Source: Vibrio sp. STUT-A11 (lineage in GTDB: Bacteria; Pseudomonadota; Gammaproteobacteria; Enterobacterales; Vibrionaceae). Taken from it: a DNA stretch of 64,000 bases. Each line of letters begins with the position of its first letter. Positions within the stretch are counted from its first letter, which is position 1. Positions 1-9,419 of the stretch are shown here, in pieces. The translations under genes were made by a program, and so were the position numbers. Where the stretch lies: assembly GCF_026000435.1 (NCBI RefSeq), contig NZ_AP026763.1, positions 1,426,001-1,490,000 on the forward strand. The letters are read 5' to 3'. The notes beneath the pieces are model-generated. The model saw only the letters and a program-made list of their open reading frames with translations, searched no databases and was not told the origin of the DNA.

Positions 1-1
1 G

Positions 2-3000
2 CTTCATAAATCAGTACCTAGTTCAAGCTCTAAAGCTCAAATTCCTTTAGGCGACACGGCTCCTCGACATGCTCACTTTCAATCTTTCTTAAAAGAATGC
101 TGGTTCGATAGACGATGGTGTGAAACAGGCTTAGATACAGTATCCGTGTGCTGGCAAAAGGCACTGTTGGATCTACAGAAACGGTCAAAATTTAATGATG
201 ACCAATTTTTGAATTTCATTCGCAACTGTGAGCTTAAATTCAACTATAAGCGACCAGCAGATATCCCTATAACTAATCAAGGACAAGCAAGAAAGCAAAA
301 AGATATTGAAAAGATATATAACCTTTTGACGAAAATGGCGGGAGGTGAACGTCGAATTATTGAGCTGTCCAAAGATGATATGTTAGATAGGTTGGCGTGG
401 AGTCATAGGTTTAAGCATAAGTTTGTTCATGAATTTCCTATCGATCGAACTTATCAAGAAATTGAAGAAACTGTTGGTTCTATATCTGATGTGTTATCAC
501 AAACCAAGCAGGGCTATGTCGCATTGCTTGGAAGCCCTGGCTCAGGAAAGTCAACAACGCTTACTCATACTTTAAAGTATAAAGCAGGATATAAACTAGT
601 TAGATATTACGCATATGTACCCGATAGCACCTACCAAGGGCGTGGTGAAGCGACTACTTTTCTTCATGACATCACATTATCGCTAAGAAATCACGGCTTT
701 CGTGGTGAAAGTTCCGGGCAGCCAGGCTCAAGAGAAGAGTACCTATCATTGTTAGGAGAGCAGCTTCAACAAGCCCATGACAAATGGAAAAATGATGGCG
801 TAACCACCATCATAATGGTTGATGGGTTAGATCATATTCAGCGAGAACAAAACCCATTACAGAGTTTGTTGTCAGATTTGCCTCTCCCGAACACCGTGCC
901 TGATGGAGTGATATTTGTTCTAGGTAGTCAAACGCTAGAGTTGAACGATCTTTCTGATACGATAAAGGAGCATGTCAGCCATGGAAGTCGAACCATTGTT
1001 ATCTCTCCTCTTACTCGGACAAATGTCTATGCAGCCATAAACGAATGGCCAGGCTGTTCCGACCTAACAGATGATAATAAGAAGAAAATTTTTGAAAAGT
1101 CATTAGGGCACCCACTATCTTTGGTTTATTTGCTGCAGTTTATTACTGGCGGATCGGGTAGGAGTTATGATGAAGCTATTGATGAATTTCCTCTTTACCA
1201 AGGGCATATTGAGCAAAGCTATTCAGTTTATTGGCGACAAATAGAGAGTAATCAGAAGCTTGTTGACTTGCTTGCGTTATTGTCAAGATTGAGAGTGCCA
1301 ATAAATACTCACGTGCTTGAGAAATGGTCTGATCATTCAACTATTCGCGCTTTTATTTCAAGTGCAGCCCACTATTTCAAGAAGGATAGTGATGTAAGTT
1401 GGCGCTTTTTTCATAACAGTTTTCGACAGTTTATTTTAGATAAAACGTGCCGAAACCTATTTGGTAATTTTGATGATTCAAAAAATATTGAATATCACAA
1501 GGTATTAGCTAAACACTGTATTCAATCGTCTGAGGATAATGATCCAATGCGATGGGAGGCGGTTTACCACCTTTTTAATGCTCGGCAGATGCAAGCTGTA
1601 ATTGATACAGGGACTCAAAGTTACTTTAGAGACCAGTTCTTTAATCTTCGGAATACTTCGAGTTTAACAGATGATATTGACGCTGTTCTATTGTCGGCTA
1701 AGGAGCTGAATGATCCGCTTGCCGTAGTTAGATGTCTCTTAATTGAAAGTGAGCTTAGAGAGCGAAGAGACGCCCTTAATGAGGTTGATATACTTGCTCT
1801 CTTATTTTCATCGGAGGGAGTAAGTTCAGCGCTTAGTTACATATTCGATGGTGAGCTGCTAAGGGTAAGTGATTCAGAAGCACTCAAATTTTCTAAAGTT
1901 CTAGCGGAGAACAAATTCTTTAATGAAGCTAAAAGGGTCTTTGAATCTGCTGAGCCGCTAAGTTACTTGTCAGGTGGAGACGCTATTGATCCGCATCATG
2001 GGGGAGCTGAAGATTTGAAACGATGGGCTGATGTAGCTCATTATTTCATGCCGCTAGGCGACCTTGTCTCAACTATACACCAAACGAAGTGTGAAGTTGA
2101 TGGTGTGGGATCATGGAGTGGAAATGATGAAGACCTACATGCTCGCTTAATGAGACGGTTGGTCAATGGTATCTATGAAACAAAAGACGAAGAAAAAATA
2201 ACTGAGATTTTCTATTTCTTGTCAGAAAAAAGGAAGCACTTTGATAGTCTTATAGATTTATGTGTCTCCATATGCATTAACCAATATCCATTGGCTTTGA
2301 TAGACACCGCATTCGAGGCTGTCATTGATTGGTCTGAAAATAATGACTTGGATTTTTCAGAAAAGTTGTTGGTTGCTGAACTGGATTACAGATCCAATGG
2401 AAATATAGAAAAAGCTAAAGAATGGTTTGAAAATTTTGAACAGCCAAAACTTTATAAATATGGTGTTCATGGCCAATGGAAGAACCTAAGTCCATTCGCA
2501 GATAGAATTCGTCTTAACAGACTACGAGCAGCCCTAGGGCAAGATATTGATCCTGTTAAGGTGGTTCCAAATGAAAGCGAAAAAAAGTATACAGGAAACG
2601 TCTTATTTGAACGTGCTTTAGTGAGGTTTTCAAGCATTTGGGGACGGGGTTGGGCTGGAGAGAAGCTGCTACCAAGTTTTATTGTTCAGGAGATAAAGCC
2701 ATCATTTGAATTGTTACGAAAGCCTTATGATCAAACAAGGGATTGGATTGGGTGGTATGAGTTCGAATCAGCCGCTGTTGATTACTTTAACTTCGCAATA
2801 AGGGCTGCTGCTCAGCATGGACATGATTGTATTTTGGCTTTAGCCGATGCGTATAGAAAAGATTGGGATAAACGGTATTGGCCGACTGGCTGGCGCAGAG
2901 AGATTGCTTTCACTTTGTATAAGGAAGGATATAGCAGGGATGGTTTAGTTGACGTACTGGATCAAATCGAAAAAGAGATCCCCGATTTTGACGACATTCA

Positions 3001-5791
3001 CTCTAAAATGTCTGAGTACTACGAACTTTCTATAATGTGGTCAAAGATTGGTAAACCAGATCGAGCGGCTAGCCTGTTACCAAAAATCTTCAAGGGTTCT
3101 TTTGGAATATATCATAGAAAAGACAGGCAATTTTCCCACTGGGTATTGTGGTTAGGTAAGTTGATCAGTCAATACCCTGATTTAGCCTACGGTGAAATAT
3201 GTCGATTTTCTTTGGCGTTAGTAGATTTGGAACAGTCGGGAAATGGTCGTGGTACGCAGGAAGCAGGACTTGATCTCATCACTATGACCACACGTTGGAA
3301 TCCGGGATATGGTTTAAAGCTCTTGAGGTGGTTATTCGATCATAAAGGGCTTGATTATGCTCCGGGCCTAACAGGGTTGATGTCTGGAATGCTTGATGGC
3401 TCTAGTCCGCCATTGAAAGAAATATCAGTGATGACGAGAAAGCTGCTTCTCCCTTTCGAAGAGTACAATCCTTCTGATCTGCCTAAAAAATTAGTGTCTC
3501 GGACCTGTCAATCCTCTGATGATAGGGTGACGGATGAGATAGAAAAGCTTATTGCATCTATCAATATACACTTATTGCCTTCAAATCGTTACTCGTGGTT
3601 AGAAGGGGTAGCGCTTGGCGTCAGGGAAGCGGGGTTGGACAATAGTTTTTATGCCTCAATGGCGATTTCTACTCCCCAGGAAAAGCATGTTACTCATGAA
3701 CCTTCTCTGACACTAAATACAGGGGAAAAACTTACAGAAGAAGAGACTCAACTGAAAATAAATTCTCCTGAAAACCTTTTTCAGCTTCTTCGAACTGTGA
3801 AATCCGTTGAATATTTCCGCTGGATGAACTTAATTCAACCTTTTTTAAAAGGTATGAATGCCCCTCAATTAGAGGAACTCTATAAGCTCTTAAAGCCATT
3901 TAAGCCTGATAATAATGTTGTTTCTTGTATTGCTGGCGCATTGTCTTCACATGGTGAAGTGGATAAAGCGAACAGTTTATTAGAAGGTTTATTCGATAAC
4001 TCAGATGCTAAAGGTTGGGATTTACATTGGGATGGGGGTTCTAGACAGTCGATATTTAGAACCCTTGTTGAAATTGATGCTAAACAGTGGCGCCCTAAAG
4101 CGCTCGCTTGTTTAGTTGATGATTACATTGGTGAATATAGGTATCCAAGCAGTTTAATTTGGAACTTACCAGAAATTGTCGATATCCTCTTTGAGGATAA
4201 AGATATCCTGCCCATTTGGAAGGAAATCAAAGAACATGCATACCAGCTAGACGCTTTTGAACAAGGGGCTGAGAAACCACCGGCACTGTTAGATGACATT
4301 GGCGAGAAGAAGGATGCTAGTTTACTCATTGAGTTTGCATTCGATATGCTTGATGTGGCTATTCCTGAATTAGGGGTTATGGCTCATCAGGCAATCGTTG
4401 ACTTGGCTAAAATTGAAGCAAATTGGCCAGAAATTCTTAGGCAAGTAGCTCATAGAATAGACAAAATTGGGTTGGCACAGGTAAAAGTAGTATCTTTGTT
4501 AAGTAGCTTAGCAAAGGATTTCAAAGGGTTTGTTCTTCAATTTGAGCAGGAAATATCTTCACTCTGTGCGTCGGAAGACTTTAGTGTGAGGATGATTGCC
4601 TTGGATTTGTCTAGTAGGCTAGAAATAAAAGGTCGGCTACCTCCATATGAACGCTCAAAGTTACCTTTGATATACGGATTGGAGTTACCAGAAATAAGTA
4701 ATAAAAAGGAAGCTATTCCTTTTTCAGCTATCCGTCCTGGAGAAACACTTCCTGATGTTGATGACCCGATTGAGTTGCTTAGGCCTTTGATGACTGAAGC
4801 GAGGCTTGTGGCTGATATGTCAAACGTACCGTTTGAGAATTTAGCCTACAAAGTTTGTGAATTTATGAAAACTTTGATTCCAGAGAGTGAATGGAATAAG
4901 CAGGCTGAGGAAATTTATAGAAACTGGTTGGAAGGCGTTGGACTAAAGCTGACCTATCATCGACTGAGACCAAAAGTGGCTAAGCTAGCTCTCTCATATG
5001 CGGTATGCGAGTTATTGGATGCAGGGCGAATACCTCCTCAAGGAGTTGATCTTCTGCGAGCTATTTTCAAACGTAGTGATGAATTGTTATTGGGGCTTGA
5101 GCCCGCTATTAGACCAGAGTGCATTGTTGTTCCGAAAGCAAAAGATCGAGATGTATCTCATAATCACGATGAATGGTTGGGAAGTATTGAACAAGGTATT
5201 ACACAATTTGTTGATCGTATAGACACTGGAAAACAAATTATTGGTGAGCTTACAACCTGGAGCTGGTTAGATTGGGATTTGCCGACGGAGGTTCGTATGT
5301 CTACAGTCTGTCATCCTGAATGGAATGACGATGTAGAAGTTACCTCACCTTATGCTTTCTTCCCAAGTATGAAGCATTGGTCTGCAAGCGATTACCCCAA
5401 AATAACTTTTGCTGATGAACCATCGTTGGTGATTTATGGTACAGGTGCTTACATTGATCATGGTGGCCTTGAATGGTTAGCGTTAAATCCAGCTATTGGC
5501 TTTTATCTAGGTTGGTCTGTTTCTGATGAAGGATTGTTTCGCTGGATTAATGAGAAAGGCGATGTAATGGTTGAAAGCATCTATTGGAAAGATGGTCCTA
5601 TTTCTAGACAACCACCTAAAATGGATGATATCTGTTCAAATGGATGGCTTGTCATCGCCTCACACTCGGCAACTGAAAAAATTCGGGAAGTTATTGGCGA
5701 AGCGACAAAAGTAAACACAGTTATACGTAGTTATGGTCGAGGTACATATGACCCTATAACTAGCGCCATCCAACAGAGGGTTAATTGGTAG
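2..5791 (+). CDS. STAND-type P-loop NTPase, giant, 5' end outside window (probable antiphage sensor)
   Basis: The frame is open from base 2 to the TAG at 5791, so the GTG at base 146 is not a convincing start and the N-terminus lies outside the window. Counting from that GTG (1881 residues), a Walker A motif GSPGSGKST sits at about 129-137 and a Walker B-like IIMVDGLDHI at about 222-231. After the NTPase comes a winged-helix-like part and then about 1400 residues of helical, repeat-like sequence. A large NTPase followed by a long sensor array is the architecture of STAND proteins, including Avs antiphage proteins. The usual N-terminal effector (nuclease, protease, SIR2 or other) cannot be seen here. 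The gene sits beside a mobilisable island, as defence genes often do. The family call is firm; the defence role is inference. Confidence 0.75.
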   Translation, partial: LHKSVPSSSSKAQIPLGDTAPRHAHFQSFLKECWFDRRWCETGLDTVSVCWQKALLDLQKRSKFNDDQFLNFIRNCELKFNYKRPADIPITNQGQARKQKDIEKIYNLLTKMAGGERRIIELSKDDMLDRLAWSHRFKHKFVHEFPIDRTYQEIEETVGSISDVLSQTKQGYVALLGSPGSGKSTTLTHTLKYKAGYKLVRYYAYVPDSTYQGRGEATTFLHDITLSLRNHGFRGESSGQPGSREEYLSLLGEQLQQAHDKWKNDGVTTIIMVDGLDHIQREQNPLQSLLSDLPLPNTVPDGVIFVLGSQTLELNDLSDTIKEHVSHGSRTIVISPLTRTNVYAAINEWPGCSDLTDDNKKKIFEKSLGHPLSLVYLLQFITGGSGRSYDEAIDEFPLYQGHIEQSYSVYWRQIESNQKLVDLLALLSRLRVPINTHVLEKWSDHSTIRAFISSAAHYFKKDSDVSWRFFHNSFRQFILDKTCRNLFGNFDDSKNIEYHKVLAKHCIQSSEDNDPMRWEAVYHLFNARQMQAVIDTGTQSYFRDQFFNLRNTSSLTDDIDAVLLSAKELNDPLAVVRCLLIESELRERRDALNEVDILALLFSSEGVSSALSYIFDGELLRVSDSEALKFSKVLAENKFFNEAKRVFESAEPLSYLSGGDAIDPHHGGAEDLKRWADVAHYFMPLGDLVSTIHQTKCEVDGVGSWSGNDEDLHARLMRRLVNGIYETKDEEKITEIFYFLSEKRKHFDSLIDLCVSICINQYPLALIDTAFEAVIDWSENNDLDFSEKLLVAELDYRSNGNIEKAKEWFENFEQPKLYKYGVHGQWKNLSPFADRIRLNRLRAALGQDIDPVKVVPNESEKKYTGNVLFERALVRFSSIWGRGWAGEKLLPSFIVQEIKPSFELLRKPYDQTRDWIGWYEFESAAVDYFNFAIRAAAQHGHDCILALADAYRKDWDKRYWPTGWRREIAFTLYKEGYSRDGLVDVLDQIEKEIPDFDDIHSKMSEYYELSIMWSKIGKPDRAASLLPKIFKGSFGIYHRKDRQFSHWVLWLGKLISQYPDLAYGEICRFSLALVDLEQSGNGRGTQEAGLDLITMTTRWNPGYGLKLLRWLFDHKGLDYAPGLTGLMSGMLDGSSPPLKEISVMTRKLLLPFEEYNPSDLPKKLVSRTCQSSDDRVTDEIEKLIASINIHLLPSNRYSWLEGVALGVREAGLDNSFYASMAISTPQEKHVTHEPSLTLNTGEKLTEEETQLKINSPENLFQLLRTVKSVEYFRWMNLIQPFLKGMNAPQLEELYKLLKPFKPDNNVVSCIAGALSSHGEVDKANSLLEGLFDNSDAKGWDLHWDGGSRQSIFRTLVEIDAKQWRPKALACLVDDYIGEYRYPSSLIWNLPEIVDILFEDKDILPIWKEIKEHAYQLDAFEQGAEKPPALLDDIGEKKDASLLIEFAFDMLDVAIPELGVMAHQAIVDLAKIEANWPEILRQVAHRIDKIGLAQVKVVSLLSSLAKDFKGFVLQFEQEISSLCASEDFSVRMIALDLSSRLEIKGRLPPYERSKLPLIYGLELPEISNKKEAIPFSAIRPGETLPDVDDPIELLRPLMTEARLVADMSNVPFENLAYKVCEFMKTLIPESEWNKQAEEIYRNWLEGVGLKLTYHRLRPKVAKLALSYAVCELLDAGRIPPQGVDLLRAIFKRSDELLLGLEPAIRPECIVVPKAKDRDVSHNHDEWLGSIEQGITQFVDRIDTGKQIIGELTTWSWLDWDLPTEVRMSTVCHPEWNDDVEVTSPYAFFPSMKHWSASDYPKITFADEPSLVIYGTGAYIDHGGLEWLALNPAIGFYLGWSVSDEGLFRWINEKGDVMVESIYWKDGPISRQPPKMDDICSNGWLVIASHSATEKIREVIGEATKVNTVIRSYGRGTYDPITSAIQQRVNW

Positions 5792-5828
5792 TTACATTGG
5801 CATTTTGTTCATTGTTGCATATATGTGC

Positions 5829-5849
5829 TAGGGGTAGCTATTACCCCTA
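5829..5849. terminator. Hairpin after the STAND gene
   Basis: Perfect 8-bp arms TAGGGGTA and TACCCCTA around a 5-base loop, 38 bases after the stop codon. There is no good U-tract, so termination activity is uncertain. Confidence 0.45.
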
Positions 5850-5912
5850 ACTAAATTATATAGACAGAAGTGATTTTGTTATATCAAACGATGAAACCTT
5901 TAGCTTTAGCAT

Positions 5913-5928
5913 ACTTTTCCTAATCTGA
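5913..5928 (+). repeat. 16-bp direct repeat shared with 53932-53947
   Basis: ACTTTTCCTAATCTGA occurs here, after the STAND gene, and again at 53932-53947 just outside the intact IS3 element. Both copies are intergenic. It may be a relic of a shared mobile-element end. Confidence 0.5.
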
Positions 5929-6038
5929 TCGAAATATTTTAGAGCAATAATACTAACCTGCTTTTGTCCAGAGGTGTGCCAGCGCCGATCTCGGCAAACC
6001 AGCAGCACTCGATTTCGTTAAGCATGTGACTTCGGTGG

Positions 6039-6056
6039 ATTCCCATGCGTGGGAAT
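6039..6056. repeat. REP-like intergenic palindrome
   Basis: ATTCCCA and TGGGAAT arms around TGCG, at the end of a block (about 5955-6060) that resembles the short palindromic intergenic repeats common in Vibrio genomes. Small ORFs reading through it are artefacts. Confidence 0.45.
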
Positions 6057-6064
6057 GACTTGAC

Positions 6065-6319
6065 TCACCATTTCTCTTCGCCATCATCAACTTTCGAGTA
6101 GATGCTTTCGCCTTTCTGAACAATATGCATTTCAAGGTTTAGCGAAGATAAGATGCGAAATAGCGTCTGAATCCTTGTAGTTTCAGGATTAACCTCAAAC
6201 TTAGAAATGGTGTCCTGTTTAAGACCAACGGGGTCGGCAACTTTTGCTTGCGACAGATTCTTGTGTTTTCTTTCGTCACGCAGATGTATTGCTAACTGCC
6301 TTGGTGATGTTATCAACAT
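6065..6319 (-). CDS. hipB: HipB-like XRE antitoxin/repressor, orphan
   Basis: This 84-residue protein has an XRE helix-turn-helix (about residues 10-65, with LSQAKVADPVGLKQDTISKFE). It aligns over its whole length with the HipB antitoxin, including the short tail ending in an acidic stretch and a terminal Trp. HipB binds the HipA kinase toxin and represses its own promoter. No hipA follows: downstream there is only a REP-like repeat and then the STAND gene, so this is an orphan antitoxin. Two palindromes directly upstream (6334-6384) look like its own operators. It could act as a solitary repressor, or neutralise a HipA encoded elsewhere. Confidence 0.75.
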   Translation of the reverse strand: MLITSPRQLAIHLRDERKHKNLSQAKVADPVGLKQDTISKFEVNPETTRIQTLFRILSSLNLEMHIVQKGESIYSKVDDGEEKW

Positions 6320-6333
6320 AACAATTCCTCGTA

Positions 6334-6384
6334 TTTACCCTTTATGGAGGGTAAATACGGTTTTACCCTCGGTCAAGGGTAAAA
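6334..6384. promoter_or_regulatory. Two tandem palindromic operators for the HipB-like repressor
   Basis: Two inverted repeats share one design. The first has arms TTTACCCT and AGGGTAAA (6334-6355); the second has arms TTTTACCCT and AGGGTAAAA (6361-6384). Each has a 6-base spacer and the centres are 28 bp apart. Read as TACCC-N8-GGGTA, they parallel the known HipB operator TATCC-N8-GGATA. They lie 15-65 bases upstream of the hipB start. Confidence 0.7.
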
Positions 6385-6404
6385 GGCAACTTTAGCGTGT
6401 GAGA

Positions 6405-6432
6405 ATAAGAAAACAGCCCCGATTGGGCTGTT
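6405..6432 (-). terminator. Rho-independent terminator of the mobilisation genes
   Basis: Arms AACAGCCC (6412-6419) and GGGCTGTT (6425-6432), loop of 5. On the minus strand the stem is followed by TTTTCTT. It lies just past the last minus-strand mobilisation reading frame. Confidence 0.7.
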
Positions 6433-6436
6433 GGTT

Positions 6437-6950
6437 CTAGTTTATGTTTGCTTCTGCTTTCGCTAAGTATGCAATTAGCTTTTGGGCATCTTCTCCTGCT
6501 TTTTTCGGTTTGGGCTTGTAATCGAAAGGCGTTAAAGTACTTGCGTGTGGTGTAAATCTTTTTATGCTCGATGCATCAGAGACTGATGAAATTGCTTTTC
6601 TTTTTCCTTTTATAGCTTGTAATTTGTTGCTATCGTCAGGGCTGAACACATAGTCATTGAACAAGACCGCTGGGAACTTGGCGGCATCTAGTCTCGTCTT
6701 TATTCTGTATAGCACTTGATGTAGCTCTTGCGCTTCTTCAGTGCCATATTTGGCAATGAGGTGTTTTATAGATCGCGGAGAGGGCAGTGCTCGGTAGCTT
6801 TATTAATGTTACATGTGTCGCGTTGTTGCTATCATTTATTAACTCAGGGCCTCGGACAATAATGTAAAGCATCTTGTCACTTTTGTTTTTTGAAATCGCG
6901 GTAGAGGGGATTTTTTCTGCTTTTGTAGGAACTGTAACGTTATCAGTTAA
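6437..6950 (-). pseudogene. Frameshifted reading frame downstream of the relaxase (relaxase C-terminus or accessory protein)
   Basis: Reading on from the relaxase stop (TAA at 6951-6953) in the same frame gives about 60 coherent residues starting LTDNVTVPTKAEK and including MLYIIVRGPELIND. They then run into a stop after a frameshift near 6770-6780. The next frame carries on as RSIKHLIAKYGTEEAQELHQ, then LYRIKTRLDAAKFPAVLFND, and ends with DAQKLIAYLAKAEANIN at 6437. That tail repeats a motif found at the relaxase N-terminus (DAQNLIEYGAK, DADNLIKYGAG). It is either the broken C-terminal part of a longer relaxase or a separate broken gene starting at the ATG of MLYIIVRG. No family recognised. 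Confidence 0.55.
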
Positions 6951-8456
6951 TTAATATGTATTTTCAGCGATATCTTTTGATTTCTTCTTGATGTTACGTC
7001 TTCTATTCCGCTTTTTGTTGTCAGTAAAAATACCTTCGTTTTCATAAGCTTTTTCTATTTGTTCAATGGCTTGGTTAATTACTAGCTCCTGATCTTCATG
7101 TGTCGCAACAGGGGTTGCTTTCAATTCCCAGTGGTTCTGCTTGCTTAGTTCAAACAAGATTAGAAGCAGATGATAGAAGAATTTACTTAGCGTTTTAGAT
7201 GCTGAGTATATGCCTTTCTCTTGTTCGTAAATTGCGTAAACGAAAGCTTTGTCGCGTTTGTTGATGCGTTTTCCATGATAAAGCCAAAAGTCGATAGCAT
7301 CCTCTACCTCTTTTTGATATTGCTTTCTACATGAGATAATGAAGCAGTTAAGCATGTGCTTATCCCATTCCTCGGCTTGCTTCTTTACTTTGTCAGCATG
7401 TGTTTCAGCATCTCTTCTTACTGTTTCAAATCTTTGCTCTGCAAAATCTTTCTGCGATTCAAACATTTCTCTAAGGTCATAATTTTCGACTTGTGATTCG
7501 TCATAGCTACTTATAATGTTTGCATCACTTTTCAGAACACCAGATTTTATCAAGCCGCCGAGGGTGAACTTGTTACCGCTTCTGAGCTTAGAAGCGGGTA
7601 TGATGAAGTCATTGTATCTGTACACAATCCCAACGAACTTTTCGTTGCTTCTGTCTTCTTTAAGTATTATTTCGACGCCATTTCTTAGTAGCGCAATTTG
7701 ATAAAGAGCTAAGCTCGCTTGAGTGGTGTGCTCATCGTTTACGTCCAGTTTCTTTAGCATGTTTGCCCTAGCTTGCACTAGCGCTGGTAGCTCTTTGATG
7801 CTTGATTCAACTAAGCGTCTTACCATCAGCTTGACTGAGTGAGAGTACTTGTCAGAAACGACCGCTTCGCCCCTTGCTAGTATCTCTGATGAGTTTTCTA
7901 GTTGTCTTAAACCGAATTCCTTTTCTTGTTCACGCATGATTTCTTGTGCAGCTTCAACAGCCATCCAATTGCTGATGACTTTGTTTGTTTCTAGGTCTTG
8001 TGTTGATGCTGTTATGTGTACGTGCTGTGAATCAGTATCTGCGTGTCTAAACGCGATGTAGCGTGCGTTTTCGTAACCTAGGTGATTCATAGTCTTTCTT
8101 ACTGTTTTACGCCACTGCTTGTCTGTGAGGTACTCTCCTTCGTCTATAGAGATGACAAAGTGGCGGAAAGGGTGCTTGACTGTCGGGTTGTGCTTATAGC
8201 TGCTTTGCAGTTCAGTGATAGCATCGTGCCAGTCCGCACCTGTAGCCAGCTCACCCATACTAACTGGAATGGATTCGATTTCGTTAGCACAGATGAAGAA
8301 TGAGTGACCCTCCGATGCAGGAGCATGTTTTGTTTTACCTGCACCGTATTTAATCAGGTTATCTGCGTCTTTTTGTTTAGCGCCGTACTCGATGAGGTTC
8401 TGTGCGTCTTTGGCTGTCTGTTGACTTCTTGTGCATTCTAATTCTGTAAATATCAT
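6951..8456 (-). CDS. Relaxase / mobilisation nuclease (MobA-VirD2 type)
   Basis: The protein is 501 residues. The relaxase motif III is clear: HADTDSQHVHI at about residues 138-148, preceded by a beta-strand segment RHFVISIDEGE. This histidine cluster binds the metal that lets a catalytic Tyr nick oriT and stay attached to the strand during conjugative transfer. The C-terminal half is helical and basic, ending in a very Lys/Arg-rich tail. Residues 15-40 carry two copies of a DAxNLIxYGA motif. The start is ATG with a weak ribosome-binding site. It follows a possible accessory gene (8545-9297) and faces an oriT candidate. No conjugation pore genes are present, so the element would need a helper. 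The stop may be secondary, because coding continues in frame past it. Confidence 0.8.
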   Translation of the reverse strand: MIFTELECTRSQQTAKDAQNLIEYGAKQKDADNLIKYGAGKTKHAPASEGHSFFICANEIESIPVSMGELATGADWHDAITELQSSYKHNPTVKHPFRHFVISIDEGEYLTDKQWRKTVRKTMNHLGYENARYIAFRHADTDSQHVHITASTQDLETNKVISNWMAVEAAQEIMREQEKEFGLRQLENSSEILARGEAVVSDKYSHSVKLMVRRLVESSIKELPALVQARANMLKKLDVNDEHTTQASLALYQIALLRNGVEIILKEDRSNEKFVGIVYRYNDFIIPASKLRSGNKFTLGGLIKSGVLKSDANIISSYDESQVENYDLREMFESQKDFAEQRFETVRRDAETHADKVKKQAEEWDKHMLNCFIISCRKQYQKEVEDAIDFWLYHGKRINKRDKAFVYAIYEQEKGIYSASKTLSKFFYHLLLILFELSKQNHWELKATPVATHEDQELVINQAIEQIEKAYENEGIFTDNKKRNRRRNIKKKSKDIAENTY

Positions 8457-8512
8457 TTTATTGTCTCTTTATTATTATTGTGAGTGAGAAAGTAATAAGT
8501 AATGTAGATAAG

Positions 8513-8534
8513 CCCTCCTTATATTTAAGGAGGG
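8513..8534. repeat. Hairpin between the two mobilisation genes
   Basis: CCCTCCTT and AAGGAGGG arms around a 6-base loop, directly after the 3' end of the upstream minus-strand gene. No U-tract. Possibly an mRNA-processing or transcript-stability hairpin. Confidence 0.5.
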
Positions 8535-8544
8535 AATTCAGGCT

Positions 8545-9297
8545 TTATAATTCAGCTTCTTCTAGTATCTTTTGTTTGCATAGCTCATCCAATTGACGCG
8601 AAGATAAGTATTTTAAAGCTAGTACTTTAGCTGTTGCTGATGAATGAGAGTCTATTGCTAGCTTGCGCGTAGTATCAATGCTTTCCTTAAGTTCTTTAAT
8701 GCATTTGCTTAGTTTAACTATCTTAGCGCTGCCAGCATCTTCAATGTCTTCTGCAAGCACCTGAAGTGATTTTGATAGCTCTTTGGTTTCTTTAAAGTAC
8801 TTCAAATAATCTTCGTCATTGTTCGGACGTGGTTCTACTTGGTTCAAGGCTACATCTCTAAGAAAAGCAGCGTTAGAGCGATAGTTGTGACTTTTCTTGC
8901 TGGTTATGAAACATTTGTACTGCTCTACAGTTATGTGTGTTTTTAATGCAATATTGTATAAGTCTTTAGTTTTTTTACGCTCTTCTTTGAAGCCGTTTTC
9001 TACAGCGTCCAGGATGCGAAGTGATTCAGTAACAACATCATCGTTAAAGCTATCTGCATTATTTTTAGCGTAAATACTTTTTACAATGCAATTACAAAAA
9101 CGCGCATGAGAACTTAGCGTAATTTTAGATGTGCTTGAAAATTGCGGAAGTAGGGAAGGTACAACAACTTGTAATTCTTCTAAGCTGTAATCTGTTTTCT
9201 CAATAAGCGCTCTTAGTTTATCTTTATTTTCTCTTTTAGTTTCGATTACTATTTCTCTTATTGTGTTATTTAATTCTTCTTTTAATGATAAGTTCAT
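8545..9297 (-). CDS. Unrecognised helical protein, possible relaxosome accessory protein
   Basis: The protein has 250 residues, is highly charged and predicted mostly helical, with coiled-coil-like stretches at about residues 100-125 and 165-205. The segment SNAAFLRDVAL (about 150-160) resembles the helix found in MobC/TraJ-type relaxosome proteins, which help the relaxase melt oriT. The resemblance is short, so the call rests mainly on position: it lies immediately upstream of the relaxase gene on the same strand and immediately next to an oriT candidate. Start at ATG 9297; the leader before it is very A/T-rich and holds a run of ATT triplets. Confidence 0.5.
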   Translation of the reverse strand: MNLSLKEELNNTIREIVIETKRENKDKLRALIEKTDYSLEELQVVVPSLLPQFSSTSKITLSSHARFCNCIVKSIYAKNNADSFNDDVVTESLRILDAVENGFKEERKKTKDLYNIALKTHITVEQYKCFITSKKSHNYRSNAAFLRDVALNQVEPRPNNDEDYLKYFKETKELSKSLQVLAEDIEDAGSAKIVKLSKCIKELKESIDTTRKLAIDSHSSATAKVLALKYLSSRQLDELCKQKILEEAEL

Positions 9298-9419
9298 TTT
9301 ATTATTTCTCTTTTTATTATTATTATTTTATTTTTATTATCTTATTTATCTAGTAAGCAACAGCGTGCGACTTAGCGATAACTGCGAAGCATGTTAGCGC
9401 AACCGACTGAAGGGGAGGC

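Noticed and set aside
4998..5222. Plus-strand 74-codon frame inside the STAND gene
   Set aside because: It lies wholly inside the large gene in another frame, has no ribosome-binding site and no recognisable domain.
5953..6135. 60-codon minus-strand frame after the STAND gene
   Set aside because: It reads through a REP-like intergenic repeat and overlaps hipB; not a gene.
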